Source of the DNA: an uncultured Schlesneria sp.
GTDB lineage: Bacteria; Planctomycetota; Planctomycetia; Planctomycetales; Planctomycetaceae
Direction: 5' to 3'
Assembly (NCBI GenBank): GCA_903871875.1
Contig: CAIQIR010000158.1
Span: 62,001-126,000, forward strand
DNA length: 64,000 nt
The notes below the pieces were generated by a model. It ran no database searches. It was not told where the DNA came from and was given only the letters and a program-made list of their open reading frames with translations. Shown here piece after piece: positions 1 through 8,600 of this stretch. Position 1 is the first letter of the stretch; each line of letters begins with the position of its first letter. The position numbers and the translations under genes are program-made.

Positions 1-931
1 CCAGGCGTAAGGGTAACGCCTGAACGCGGCCGTAAGTCCAGTCGAGGACGAACAGGGCTCCGCGGTATTTTTCGGGGAACTGTGTGTGCCGATAGCAGGC
101 GACGCCGGTCGGGGAACCGCGTCCAAACGAAGCCACCGCCGGAGGCATGTCAAAGTAGCCGTCGCGACGCATCCAGCTTTTGCTGATCCAACCATGATCG
201 GCGGCCGTCAGCATGTGGTAAACGCGCGTCGGTCGATACCAGGGCAGTGAGATTTCCCGTTCTTCGTCGCTGTCGTAGGTGAAGAGATCGCCTTGGGGAT
301 TGAAGGCAAAGTCGTAAGCGTTACGCAGACCGTGAGCCAGTAATTCGCCTCCTGTCAGGTCTGGCTTCAGACGGAACAAGACACCTGCGTGAGGCGTTTT
401 GACTGGCGATGTCGGCAACGTCGCGTATTTTTCATTGATGCCGGCGGAATTCCCGGCGATGACATACCACCACCCGTCAGGACCTAGTTGAATCGAGTGC
501 ACGTCATGTTCGCCGCCGGTTTTCAGCTTCAGAAAGACTTCCGGGGGGCCATCCGCTTTGTCGTCTCCGTCGACGTCTTTCAGGCGTAAGATACCTCCAT
601 CACCGATACAGATCAGCGACCGGCCATTGAAGTACATGCCTTGAGCCCCGTTCTTGGGGAGCTCGGAAAACAGCTTGGCTGTATCCGCTTTGCCGTCGCC
701 GTCACTGTCGATCAGGATTTTGACGTATCCGGCGCCGGCGACAACGACACGGCCTTTCGAGTCGATGGTCATCGAATAGATATTGTGAGCCAGATCGTCT
801 CCGGCGAATTCCGTCACTTCGAACCCATCAGGAACTTGCACACCCATTTCGTCGGCGGTGACGTGGCGGGCAAGAAGCACGAAAGCGAAGACGGCGAATG
901 TTCTGCTGGTCAAAGCCGAGAATGGGGACAT
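1..931 (-). CDS. PVC-type membrane-bound dehydrogenase, N-terminal part (runs off the left edge)
   Basis: I translated this by hand from the minus strand; it has no stop inside the window, so about 310 N-terminal residues are visible. The start chosen is the ATG at 931, which gives a short basic segment, a hydrophobic stretch (about residues 11-22, FAVFAFVLLA) and then the mature part, so the protein is probably exported. The visible part has the repeated Asp-rich turns DSDGDGKAD and DVDGDDKADG, HDVHS, and the GLRNAYDFAFNP and HGW segments of the glucose/sorbosone-dehydrogenase-like beta-propeller found in planctomycete 'putative membrane-bound dehydrogenases'. In that family a HEAT-repeat region and a C-terminal haem-binding CxxCH usually follow, and those would lie outside the window. 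Probable role: periplasmic oxidation of a sugar-like substrate; the substrate cannot be told. There is no strong Shine-Dalgarno sequence before the start. Confidence 0.82.
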   Translation of the reverse strand, partial: MSPFSALTSRTFAVFAFVLLARHVTADEMGVQVPDGFEVTEFAGDDLAHNIYSMTIDSKGRVVVAGAGYVKILIDSDGDGKADTAKLFSELPKNGAQGMYFNGRSLICIGDGGILRLKDVDGDDKADGPPEVFLKLKTGGEHDVHSIQLGPDGWWYVIAGNSAGINEKYATLPTSPVKTPHAGVLFRLKPDLTGGELLAHGLRNAYDFAFNPQGDLFTYDSDEEREISLPWYRPTRVYHMLTAADHGWISKSWMRRDGYFDMPPAVASFGRGSPTGVACYRHTQFPEKYRGALFVLDWTYGRVQALPLRL

Positions 932-1209
932 TTGACATCCGTGGTCAAGAGAAGGAACTCCATATCAAGCCGAATCTTACTCGGAGTTGACGACTTCGGG
1001 CAACGACGTTTTGACGACCCGCCAGACGTCCGTCAAAAAGCGGCGTGGGGCGTCCCGAACGATCTTTTTGGTGCTTCGGGCCGGTCGCAAGTAACGCTCA
1101 CTGGGCATTACCGACCGGCCATTCGCAGCCCAGCGAGGGGGCCTTGTTTGTGGCTCTGTTGGCTCCAACAATATTTTATGAAAAATGTGAAAAACGGCGA
1201 CAGATAGTA

Positions 1210-1238
1210 TTGACGCCACATAGTAATGGCGATAGTAT
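1210..1238 (+). promoter_or_regulatory. sigma-70-like promoter candidate
   Basis: TTGACG (1210-1215) and TAGTAT (1233-1238) are separated by exactly 17 bases and lie in an AT-rich stretch. The -35 box matches the consensus at five of six positions and the -10 box at four of six. It points rightward into a region without a clear gene; the next plus-strand gene starts about 1 kb away. Planctomycete promoters are poorly described, so this is only a candidate. Confidence 0.35.
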
Positions 1239-1739
1239 GGCGATAAGAGTGGGTGTTGGGTTCGCTTGGGAGGGAGGGGCCGATGAGCCGTCAAAGCAGA
1301 AAGTCGTTGTGTGAATCCCGATTGTCAGGTGCCGTTGAGGCTGGGCCGATGAATGGGGCTCTCGTGCCGGTGTGTCGCGAAACGTGGGGTGTGCGTGTGC
1401 ACCCCGTAGAGGCGCCGAGAGAAGAAGTGGGTCCACAGGCGTGTCGCGTTGGGCCGCCACGACAGAACGGTCAGCTCGGGCTGGTGGGACCGCCGATTCG
1501 TCTGACAGTCGTCGGTTGGTTTTTGTTCGGCCGACTGCGGAGTCTGGGAATCTTGCTCATGGCTTTTGGTCAGGCAACAGAACCGCTCGCCGGCCAGACG
1601 CGAAATCAGCGTGCCGGTCGAGGTGGGCCCATTTGGCAAAGCGAGGCAGCGGCCAGTGTTGCGGCGCGCTCAGTCTCGGCGTTGGTCGACTGCCGATCGT
1701 GTGCGAGCGCAGCGCAGTGGGGCCAAACCCAACGAACGA

Positions 1740-1825
1740 GGGATGTTGGCCAACTTTGCCAACTGGCAAAGTGGCTCAAACGCTACAAAACAGGGATGTT
1801 TGCCAACTTGGCCAACTTGGCCAAC
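1740..1825 (+). repeat. imperfect 24-bp direct repeat with GCCAAC units
   Basis: Copies at 1740-1763 and 1793-1816 share 22 of 24 bases and start 53 bases apart. Each contains GCCAAC units spaced nine bases apart, and the second copy is followed by a further TTGGCCAAC (1817-1825). The TTGGCCAA cores are palindromic. Because the unit is nine bases long it stays in frame in any reading frame, which explains the repetitive peptides in the spurious open frames here. Confidence 0.6.
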
Positions 1826-2285
1826 GTTTTTTCACAACATCGTCCGGCGGCGGCCCCGCTTTCGATGTTGGTGTAGAGCCTGTGGCTGAACGTGCGCCAC
1901 CGGTGTTCGGCGTAATCAACAGCCTCGGAGCGAATGAATACGGCAATTGCCGCCGCTGCTGGAAGTCGCAGGATTGGACGACATTTTTTTGTCCTTCAAA
2001 ACCATGCTCAATCCACAAACTCACCTACCTTTCTTTTCGTTCAGTAGCTGCTGCTCCGGAAAGCACTTAGTTCAATCGAGAACGTGGCGATCCACGTCGA
2101 GTGTCAACTTGGGAAGTTTCTGCAGGCACTTGGATGATAAGAGCAACTGCAAAAAACGGATCTGCCGATGATTCCGGTCCAAGGGCCAAGGGATGATTTC
2201 AAATCAGTCAGCAATTCTGAATTGATTGAAATCAAACTCGATCTGTCGCCAGGAATGCCACTCGCTCGTCAAGGAAGACGAAAAA

Positions 2286-5200
2286 ATGCGCCGCAGAACT
2301 ATGCGATTTATCAACTCGCACCGATCCACGTCGTTGCTCTGTTTGTTCGTACTTGCAGGAGCTGCCGAAATACGTGTGTGGGGGGCCTGGCCACATCGGC
2401 AGCAATCGAACATTCAGAAATTGGCCGGCTGCATTGATAAGGTCGAAACGCAAATTGAACAGTACGGATCCGTCGTCCCGAAGCAGCCGGACATCTGGGG
2501 CCAGGCGCGGTTGTCCAAATACCGGCAGATGGTTGAAACGCAGCTGCTGAATCAACAAGGCGCGTTTCAGGAAACGATCAATGCGACGATTTCGCGTAGC
2601 GATCAAGCCAGCTTTGTGAATTCGATGGCACTACAAGCGGCGATCAGCGGTCCTCAATCGATTATCACGCGACGAGGTGGGTCGACGGTCGTCAATAATA
2701 CTCCGGCCGCGACCACGCCGGCGTCTTCGACGACATCGACCACGACGTCAACTTCGACAACGCCCGCGACCAGCCCCACACCGATTGCGATTCCGAATGC
2801 GCCGGACAATTCCGCCGCGATCAGCTCCGTCGCCTTTACGACCACCAATGCGAACAATCAAAAATTGCTGCCGTTCACGAATGGTTCGGGTGTCGCCATT
2901 GAACCGGTGTTGATGCTGGATCAGTTAACGACTTATTTAAATCATCTGAATCAGCTCCGCCGGACCAATGAAGGTGACGACACGGCCGACGCACCCGGTT
3001 ACGCACTGCACCTGGTGCGGATCCCGGTCTCACTGAATCCGGGCAAAAAGACTCGGCAAGGCTACGGTGCCGAGATCACCTTCACTGCCGAACCCGTGAT
3101 CAATGATAATTTGCTGCCCAAGGTCTTTAAGAGCCTGATCACGAATGACGTTTTGGATATGACGACCGCCGTAATGCAGGACTTGGTTGCCAACCCAATG
3201 CCATCAGGCACCCCACAAGTGGTGGACAGAAATCCGCTAATGGGGGATAGAGAGCTGCTAATGGTGGACAGAAACTCGATTGATATCCGGCGGAATGATG
3301 GCGTCATCGCAGACCCGGGGCAGGGTGACGACAACGCCGATCTTGCCCAAGAATTCTCATTGACGTTACCAAGTCCAAAGAATGCGGACTCCCCACCAAA
3401 GAAACCAGACCCCGCGCCAAAGAAATCGGACCGTGGGGCAGATGTAATGCGAGGTCTTTTTGAGGCCCCCGCAGGGCCCGGTGGAGTGGCCTCATCCGTC
3501 GTCAACATTAGCGACGTCTTCAGCGATACGATGCTGGCCGCACTGGGTGCGATTGTTGACGCGAACAAAAAGACTCCTGGCTTCAAGGCGGAGTTGATTC
3601 TCGACTTGCAAAAACTGGCCGAACGCCACACGGCGAAAGCCTATTCGCTCTTGTCCGCACCCGACAATCAGGATCTGTGGGAAACCTATGCCACGGCCGA
3701 TTTGATGAAGTTCATTCGAAACAATGATCAGCAATCGGTGGGTCAACTGCGGGATCAATTCGTCGTTTCTCTCGGTGAGAAATCGAACAAAACTCTGACG
3801 GAGTCAAATGCGGTCACCGCTTTTGCCTGGGCGATCATCTATAACGCGACCACTTTGAACCAGCGATTGATCGACGACATTGCTGTCGTACTCGATTCCA
3901 ACGGGACAGCCTGTCAGGTTGCTGGCGGCTGGTATCCCTACCACTATCCGCATCCTCCCCAGGACGCCTGTGCGGTGTTCGCCGATTATGTTCGAGCTCG
4001 CTGGCCGGTCCATGTGTTTGCCATTGATCCTTCGACGACAGACCAGAATGTCGCCGACACCTATAGCCAGCGTCGCGATATGCAGCTGTCCCTGTCCCTC
4101 GCCTTTACGTCGGGGCAAATTAGCGCTCAGAATTTCACTCGCTACGCCCGACGCCTGGAACTGGATATGGAAACGGTGGCTCTCAACCGGACCCAGGTCG
4201 GCTTCTCGCATGGCAGCGATACGTTTGGATGGCGATTTTATCCACGGGTTCAGTCACCTCCGACCGAAGGCAACGCCACGGTGCTGTTCCGTGATTTGCT
4301 CTGCGGCGGCCCCAGTCGAGATGCGGCACTCAAAAAGATGATGCTCGAACCGGGGCAGCGCGAATGCGTCGCCCTGGTGATCATGCCGTCGTTCGTGCCT
4401 TACGTGCGAATTGACAGCCGCACCAATTGGTTCAAGCTTTCCAATCCCAAAGCGAAGGAATTCGATCTGAAGGACTCGGTCGGCATCGGCTGCGATATTA
4501 AGTGCTTGCGCGATTGTGCCTACTGCTGTCAGAACGATGCCAGTTGCCGTGGCGAAGACATGTCGCTGCTGATGCGCAGCGTGGATCAGCTCGAACATCG
4601 CTTGCCGTTGCAAACCTGCCAGGCTCAAGTCCCTTACGAATTGACGTTGCCAGGACGTTCGTTGTTCAGTCACGGCGTCAGTGACCTGGTTCCTCGTCTC
4701 CGCGGCTATTACGGCGAGCCGGGGGCCAACGGCAAGGCGTTCAATGTCGTGCTGTTGGGTGAGCACTTCAGCGCTCTCGACACGAAAGTCATCGCCGGGA
4801 ACCAGCTGCTGCTCGCCACGTCTGATCCGACGACGAACCAGGTCACACAACTCAGTCGACAGGTCATGGTCATTCAGGTTCCTGCCGGCGCCTTCGCAGA
4901 CGGTAACACGATCGACGTGCATGTTGCGACGCCGTACGGAATCAGCAATCACCTGGCGATCAGTATCCCCGCAACAAAACCCGCCCCGACGACTGCGCAG
5001 GCAGCGACCTGTACTTACAAATTGATTCCCACAACCGCTGCCGCGATTCCTGGAGTCCCGGCCGCCGTGGCGCCTGCGGTGAACTATGCCTGCATTTCCT
5101 ATACGCCGGCGATCTCGGTGCCGTACTCGTCGACGACGACGGCCGGACTGCAGACTCTCGATATCACCTACAAAATCAACGACATCACGATTGTCTCCAC

Positions 5201-5453
5201 GGCGAGGGTGATTGCGGGAACATCGAATTGGTCAGTGAATGTCCTCGATGTGGGGCAGCAATTGCTGAATCAGTTGAATAGCACCCACCGGATTGATCCC
5301 AGCTCGCCACCCGAACAAAGCACCTACACGCTGACACCGATTTCCGTCAGCGATAACGGGGCCCAAGTGAAGGTCGATGGGCAATTGGTGATTTCGTTTA
5401 AACCGATTCCCACATCGTCCCCACCAGCGACGCCTCCGGTTCCTGCCATTTGA
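2286..5453 (+). CDS. large secreted protein of unknown function (1055 aa)
   Basis: The ATG at 2286 is preferred over upstream in-frame codons because AAGGAAG lies about eight bases before it and a signal peptide follows (basic MRRRTMRF, then a hydrophobic stretch around residues 13-26). A low-complexity Thr/Ser/Ala/Pro linker lies at about residues 136-176. A segment beginning at about residue 200 (VLMLDQLTTYLNHL, then HLVRIPVSLNPGKK) resembles planctomycete secreted proteins I have seen only as hypothetical. Residues about 312-330 hold a short repeat built on VDRNxL/MVDRN, and about 369-383 a Pro/Lys-rich linker. Around residues 734-755 six Cys cluster (CDIKC, C, CC, C), suggesting disulfides or a metal site. 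A TIG/Ig-like stretch (VVLLGEHFSALDTKVI) begins at about residue 820. No catalytic motif was recognised. It probably acts outside the cytoplasm as a structural or adhesive protein. Confidence 0.8.
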   Translation: MRRRTMRFINSHRSTSLLCLFVLAGAAEIRVWGAWPHRQQSNIQKLAGCIDKVETQIEQYGSVVPKQPDIWGQARLSKYRQMVETQLLNQQGAFQETINATISRSDQASFVNSMALQAAISGPQSIITRRGGSTVVNNTPAATTPASSTTSTTTSTSTTPATSPTPIAIPNAPDNSAAISSVAFTTTNANNQKLLPFTNGSGVAIEPVLMLDQLTTYLNHLNQLRRTNEGDDTADAPGYALHLVRIPVSLNPGKKTRQGYGAEITFTAEPVINDNLLPKVFKSLITNDVLDMTTAVMQDLVANPMPSGTPQVVDRNPLMGDRELLMVDRNSIDIRRNDGVIADPGQGDDNADLAQEFSLTLPSPKNADSPPKKPDPAPKKSDRGADVMRGLFEAPAGPGGVASSVVNISDVFSDTMLAALGAIVDANKKTPGFKAELILDLQKLAERHTAKAYSLLSAPDNQDLWETYATADLMKFIRNNDQQSVGQLRDQFVVSLGEKSNKTLTESNAVTAFAWAIIYNATTLNQRLIDDIAVVLDSNGTACQVAGGWYPYHYPHPPQDACAVFADYVRARWPVHVFAIDPSTTDQNVADTYSQRRDMQLSLSLAFTSGQISAQNFTRYARRLELDMETVALNRTQVGFSHGSDTFGWRFYPRVQSPPTEGNATVLFRDLLCGGPSRDAALKKMMLEPGQRECVALVIMPSFVPYVRIDSRTNWFKLSNPKAKEFDLKDSVGIGCDIKCLRDCAYCCQNDASCRGEDMSLLMRSVDQLEHRLPLQTCQAQVPYELTLPGRSLFSHGVSDLVPRLRGYYGEPGANGKAFNVVLLGEHFSALDTKVIAGNQLLLATSDPTTNQVTQLSRQVMVIQVPAGAFADGNTIDVHVATPYGISNHLAISIPATKPAPTTAQAATCTYKLIPTTAAAIPGVPAAVAPAVNYACISYTPAISVPYSSTTTAGLQTLDITYKINDITIVSTARVIAGTSNWSVNVLDVGQQLLNQLNSTHRIDPSSPPEQSTYTLTPISVSDNGAQVKVDGQLVISFKPIPTSSPPATPPVPAI

Positions 5454-5524
5454 GGTGCGAGATCGATCAGAACAAAGTGGTTCATCCCCTCCCGGACCAC
5501 AGAGGCTTGAGAGGATGAGGGAAC

Positions 5525-7258
5525 TTATGCCGGCTGAACATCGAAGAAACGAGAAACGCGTTCTTCCGAGGGAGGGGTGGTCAGCAGGCTGGTTCCAATA
5601 CCGGCGACCGTCGATGCGAAAAGGCTCCAGACGATGGGGTCGATCCCGAACACATAATAGGGGCGAAACATCACCGCGATGCCAATCTGTGGATCGGGCC
5701 CCAACAGGTTCAGGACCGACTGAGCAAATTGATTGTCGGGGGCAGTGATCGCCCAGTTTTGCAGCCAGCCTGCCAATGACAATCCGAAGTAACAGGAGAA
5801 TCCAACCAACATGCCGGCCAGCATGCCGGCTGCAGTGGTTCGTCGCCAGTAACAGGCCATCAGCACGGGGACGGTAAACGACGCGCCGCCTGCGGAACTG
5901 CTCAGGACCACCAATGCTTGCAGATATTTGGGCGGATCGAGGTTCGCCAGGACCGCGATCAAACCGACCCCGACCATCGAGATGTTCGTGGCGCGTCGCA
6001 CCTGGGCTTCGGTCGCCTGAGGATGGATGCAGCGGACGTAGATGTCCTGGACCAGTCCCGATGAAATCACGAGGATGAAACAACTGACCGAAGCCATGAT
6101 GGCTCCGAAAGGAGCAGCCAGAATCAACCCGCTCAGAAAGGCACCAAAGGGCAAGCCTTCCGTGACCAGCATCGACATTCGCGGAATCACTTCATCCGGC
6201 TTGTCGAGATGAGGCAACATCGTCCGGGCGGCGATGCAGGTCATGACCAGCGGAATGTAGATCAGGCAATTATAAAAGCTCAGTAGACAGATCGACTTTC
6301 GCATCACTTCGGTGCTTTGTGCGGCCATCACCCGCACCAGCCCCGCAGGCGATACGAAGCCGCCGAAAATCCAGATGAAGAACATCGACAGGGCCAGGCC
6401 CGGTGTCAGGAACTGACGTCCGTCGACGTTGTAGCCGGGACCAAACGCGATATCCGCCGTGGTGTGTTTGATCGCCGTCTGTGTGGCCTGTTCCATTCCA
6501 CCGGCCATGGGTACGGCCAGACAGACAAGGATCATGACGCCGATCACCATCATCACGCTTTGAAACAGGTCGGTCCAAACCGACGCGAGAAAGCCGCCGA
6601 TCAGGGTGTAACCGACGACGGTCACCGTGAAGACGACCAGTCCCACATAGTATTTGCGGTCGATCGGCTTCTTCGACACTGCCGTTGGAGTGGCCGACGC
6701 GGTCTCTTTTGACGCGGCTTGAGCCGCAGGCATTTCTTCAAATTCTTCGGACAATGCCAGCACGCCCGATCCGGGCCAGGCATGTTTCATGATGGTGGCA
6801 CCCGCTTTGAATTGGGCGAACATCGTGAACGACAGAAAGGTGATGATCATGATCGATGAGACCAGACCGACTCGCGCGTCACCGAATCGTTCCCGTAATA
6901 AATCCGGCACGGTGAACGAATCGGTCAGACGACTGAGATGGGCCATCCGTTTGCCGACGACGGCAAAACTCATCAGGGGGACGACCATGTAGCTACCAAT
7001 CCAGAGCAGCACGATCCAGCCATGGCTGTAGACCAGGGCGGGGTATCCCATAAACGTCCCACCGCTTTGCACCGTTGCCGTCAGGGCCAGCGTCCAGGCT
7101 CCCAGGCCTCGATTCCCCAGGAAAAAGCCTTTGAGGAAATCCTTTTTCTCCATCGCCTTCTGTGCCATCGTTCCCAGCCAGACGGACGCGGCGATGAACA
7201 GCAGCAACGCGAACAGGACGCTGTATCCCGGATTCGTGATGTCAGTACCGGCAAGCAT
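5525..7258 (-). CDS. sodium:solute symporter, PanF-like (577 aa)
   Basis: This is a multi-pass membrane protein of the SSS/SLC5 family, which uses the sodium gradient to import small solutes. The N-terminus shows DFLKGFFLGNRGLGAW followed by TATVQSGGTFMGYPALVYSHG, the typical SSS first helices, and about a dozen hydrophobic segments follow. The small gene just upstream is YhdT-like, the same order as yhdT-panF in enterobacteria, so pantothenate is the best substrate guess. The protein is about 90 residues longer than a typical PanF. Much of the excess is a hydrophilic Ala/Glu/Thr-rich loop at about residues 176-205. The start at 7258 has no strong ribosome binding site, and coupling to the upstream gene (90-base gap) is likely. 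Confidence 0.85.
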   Translation of the reverse strand: MLAGTDITNPGYSVLFALLLFIAASVWLGTMAQKAMEKKDFLKGFFLGNRGLGAWTLALTATVQSGGTFMGYPALVYSHGWIVLLWIGSYMVVPLMSFAVVGKRMAHLSRLTDSFTVPDLLRERFGDARVGLVSSIMIITFLSFTMFAQFKAGATIMKHAWPGSGVLALSEEFEEMPAAQAASKETASATPTAVSKKPIDRKYYVGLVVFTVTVVGYTLIGGFLASVWTDLFQSVMMVIGVMILVCLAVPMAGGMEQATQTAIKHTTADIAFGPGYNVDGRQFLTPGLALSMFFIWIFGGFVSPAGLVRVMAAQSTEVMRKSICLLSFYNCLIYIPLVMTCIAARTMLPHLDKPDEVIPRMSMLVTEGLPFGAFLSGLILAAPFGAIMASVSCFILVISSGLVQDIYVRCIHPQATEAQVRRATNISMVGVGLIAVLANLDPPKYLQALVVLSSSAGGASFTVPVLMACYWRRTTAAGMLAGMLVGFSCYFGLSLAGWLQNWAITAPDNQFAQSVLNLLGPDPQIGIAVMFRPYYVFGIDPIVWSLFASTVAGIGTSLLTTPPSEERVSRFFDVQPA

Positions 7259-7348
7259 GAACTTCGATTCCGTAGGCGAGATTTTCGGCAGGGAAAAACG
7301 ACTCCGCGACCCCGGCGTTCGGGGGAGGGATTCACGAGCGATGGTGGC

Positions 7349-7645
7349 TTATTCGTTGACGATTGACGCTTTGCAACCGTCGTCGAGATTTTCGTCGGTC
7401 ATAAAGCAGAAGGCGAACAGGCTGGCGACGATCGTGCAGATGCCCCAGGGCAGCACAATGCCCCAAAAAACCCAGTCAGGAAAGCCCAAGACAAAGGTGA
7501 GGGACTCGGCCGATCGTCCGTACCCATAGGCACTGCAGTAGCCGACTGAATAGGTCGTCGCCATCAACCAGAGGCTGAATGCGGCCAGGGCCTCGCGGCG
7601 GGCCGACTTGAGAAGCGGGTATTCTTTCGTTTCCGTGGCAGTCAT
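7349..7645 (-). CDS. small YhdT-like (DUF997) membrane protein, symporter partner
   Basis: The protein has 98 residues with two hydrophobic segments (about residues 18-40 and 55-80) and a short charged C-terminus. The chosen ATG at 7645 follows GACGAGG at a good distance; a longer frame starting at 7690 would add an unlikely basic leader. Size, topology and position directly upstream of a PanF-like symporter fit the YhdT/DUF997 family, proposed to be an accessory or stabilising subunit of the pantothenate symporter. The two genes run in the same direction 90 bases apart and probably form an operon. Family assignment rests on context and general resemblance, without a signature motif. Confidence 0.65.
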   Translation of the reverse strand: MTATETKEYPLLKSARREALAAFSLWLMATTYSVGYCSAYGYGRSAESLTFVLGFPDWVFWGIVLPWGICTIVASLFAFCFMTDENLDDGCKASIVNE

Positions 7646-7778
7646 CGATACCTCGTCGTTTTGGTGACGCGTTCTTCGAAACCTTATCAATCACCGACAA
7701 CCCGTGTCGCGGGTGCAGGGACCATTCTTTTCAAATGGTGTCGGCAGAAGGGCGAGGCTTCCCTCCGCGGACAGATCG

Positions 7779-8537
7779 TCATTTTTCAACCGGTGTGACT
7801 TCGCTCAATATTCGTTTTTTTTGCGCTCGATGGGACCACCATTCCCAAGCAATCGGTAGTACAGAGATTCCCACAATGGCCAGTACGACCAGCTCAAAAT
7901 TCTTCTTGATGAACTCCAGTTGCCCGAATGCATAGCCAGCGTAAAGAATCGGGACGACCCACGCGATGGCGCCAACGACGTTGTACGTCAAGAATTTCCA
8001 ATAACTCATAGATCCGATTCCGGCGACGAACGGGGCAAACGTGCGGACGATCGGGACGAATCGCGCGATGATGATGGTCTTGCCACCGTACTTTTCGAAA
8101 TACGCATGCGTCTTGTCGAGATGGGCCTTCTTCAAGAAAGGGATCTTGCCACTGAAGGCATGTTCGCCAATCCAATGACCGATTCCATAATTGACAGTAT
8201 CGCCCAAGATTGCCGCCACGATCAGCAACGGCAGCAGCCATTCGATCCGCAACGAATTGTCGGCGGCAAACGCGCCGGCGGCAAACAGCAACGAGTCACC
8301 CGGAAGAAACGGTGTGACCACCAATCCGGTTTCACAGAAGATCACCGCGAACAAAATCAAGTGCGTCCAAACGCCGTAGTCTTTGATCAGTTCCTTCAAC
8401 TGGTCATCCAAGTGAAGCAGCAAATCGAGCCACCACTTGAATGTTCCTGGCCCTCCTGCGGCCTCGGCAAAAAGGAAGTTCGAAGTCAACGCGTCAAAGA
8501 GACCAGGCATCGAAACGGCATCGATCAGGTGCAACAT
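7779..8537 (-). CDS. DedA/SNARE-associated family membrane protein
   Basis: This polytopic inner-membrane protein has about 252 residues. It carries the family marks: ETGLVVTPFLPGDSLLFAAG in the first half, GDTVNYGIGHWIG after it, and the FVPIVRTFAPFVAGIGSM segment with its conserved Arg and Gly residues. DedA proteins are lipid scramblases or flippases, for example of undecaprenyl phosphate or phosphatidylethanolamine, and affect envelope integrity and membrane potential. ATG 8537 is chosen because the preceding AAGGACGA is well placed; ATG 8570 would add 11 residues. It stands alone on the minus strand between two transporter genes. Confidence 0.88.
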   Translation of the reverse strand: MLHLIDAVSMPGLFDALTSNFLFAEAAGGPGTFKWWLDLLLHLDDQLKELIKDYGVWTHLILFAVIFCETGLVVTPFLPGDSLLFAAGAFAADNSLRIEWLLPLLIVAAILGDTVNYGIGHWIGEHAFSGKIPFLKKAHLDKTHAYFEKYGGKTIIIARFVPIVRTFAPFVAGIGSMSYWKFLTYNVVGAIAWVVPILYAGYAFGQLEFIKKNFELVVLAIVGISVLPIAWEWWSHRAQKKRILSEVTPVEK

Positions 8538-8600
8538 TATGGCAGATTCGTCCTTGATGAATGGGCTCAATCAGGTGTGTGGGCGTTTGCGCGGAAAGGA

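Larger units (their letters stand above)
932..2285. other. gene-free region of about 1.35 kb
   Basis: Several overlapping open frames exist on both strands (for example 1253-1876 plus and 977-1294 minus). Their translations are rich in Arg, Ser, Pro and Gly, have no recognisable motif, and compete with each other, so none is called. The region holds a promoter-like site at 1210-1238, a short direct repeat at 1740-1825, and the 5' flanks of the two genes that border it. Near 1180-1250 it is markedly AT-rich compared with its surroundings. Confidence 0.6.

Noticed and set aside
977-1876. Overlapping open frames 977-1294 (minus) and 1253-1876 (plus)
   Set aside because: Composition is Arg/Ser/Gly/Pro rich without motifs, the frames compete with each other, and the repetitive peptides at the end of the plus frame come from the nine-base repeat.
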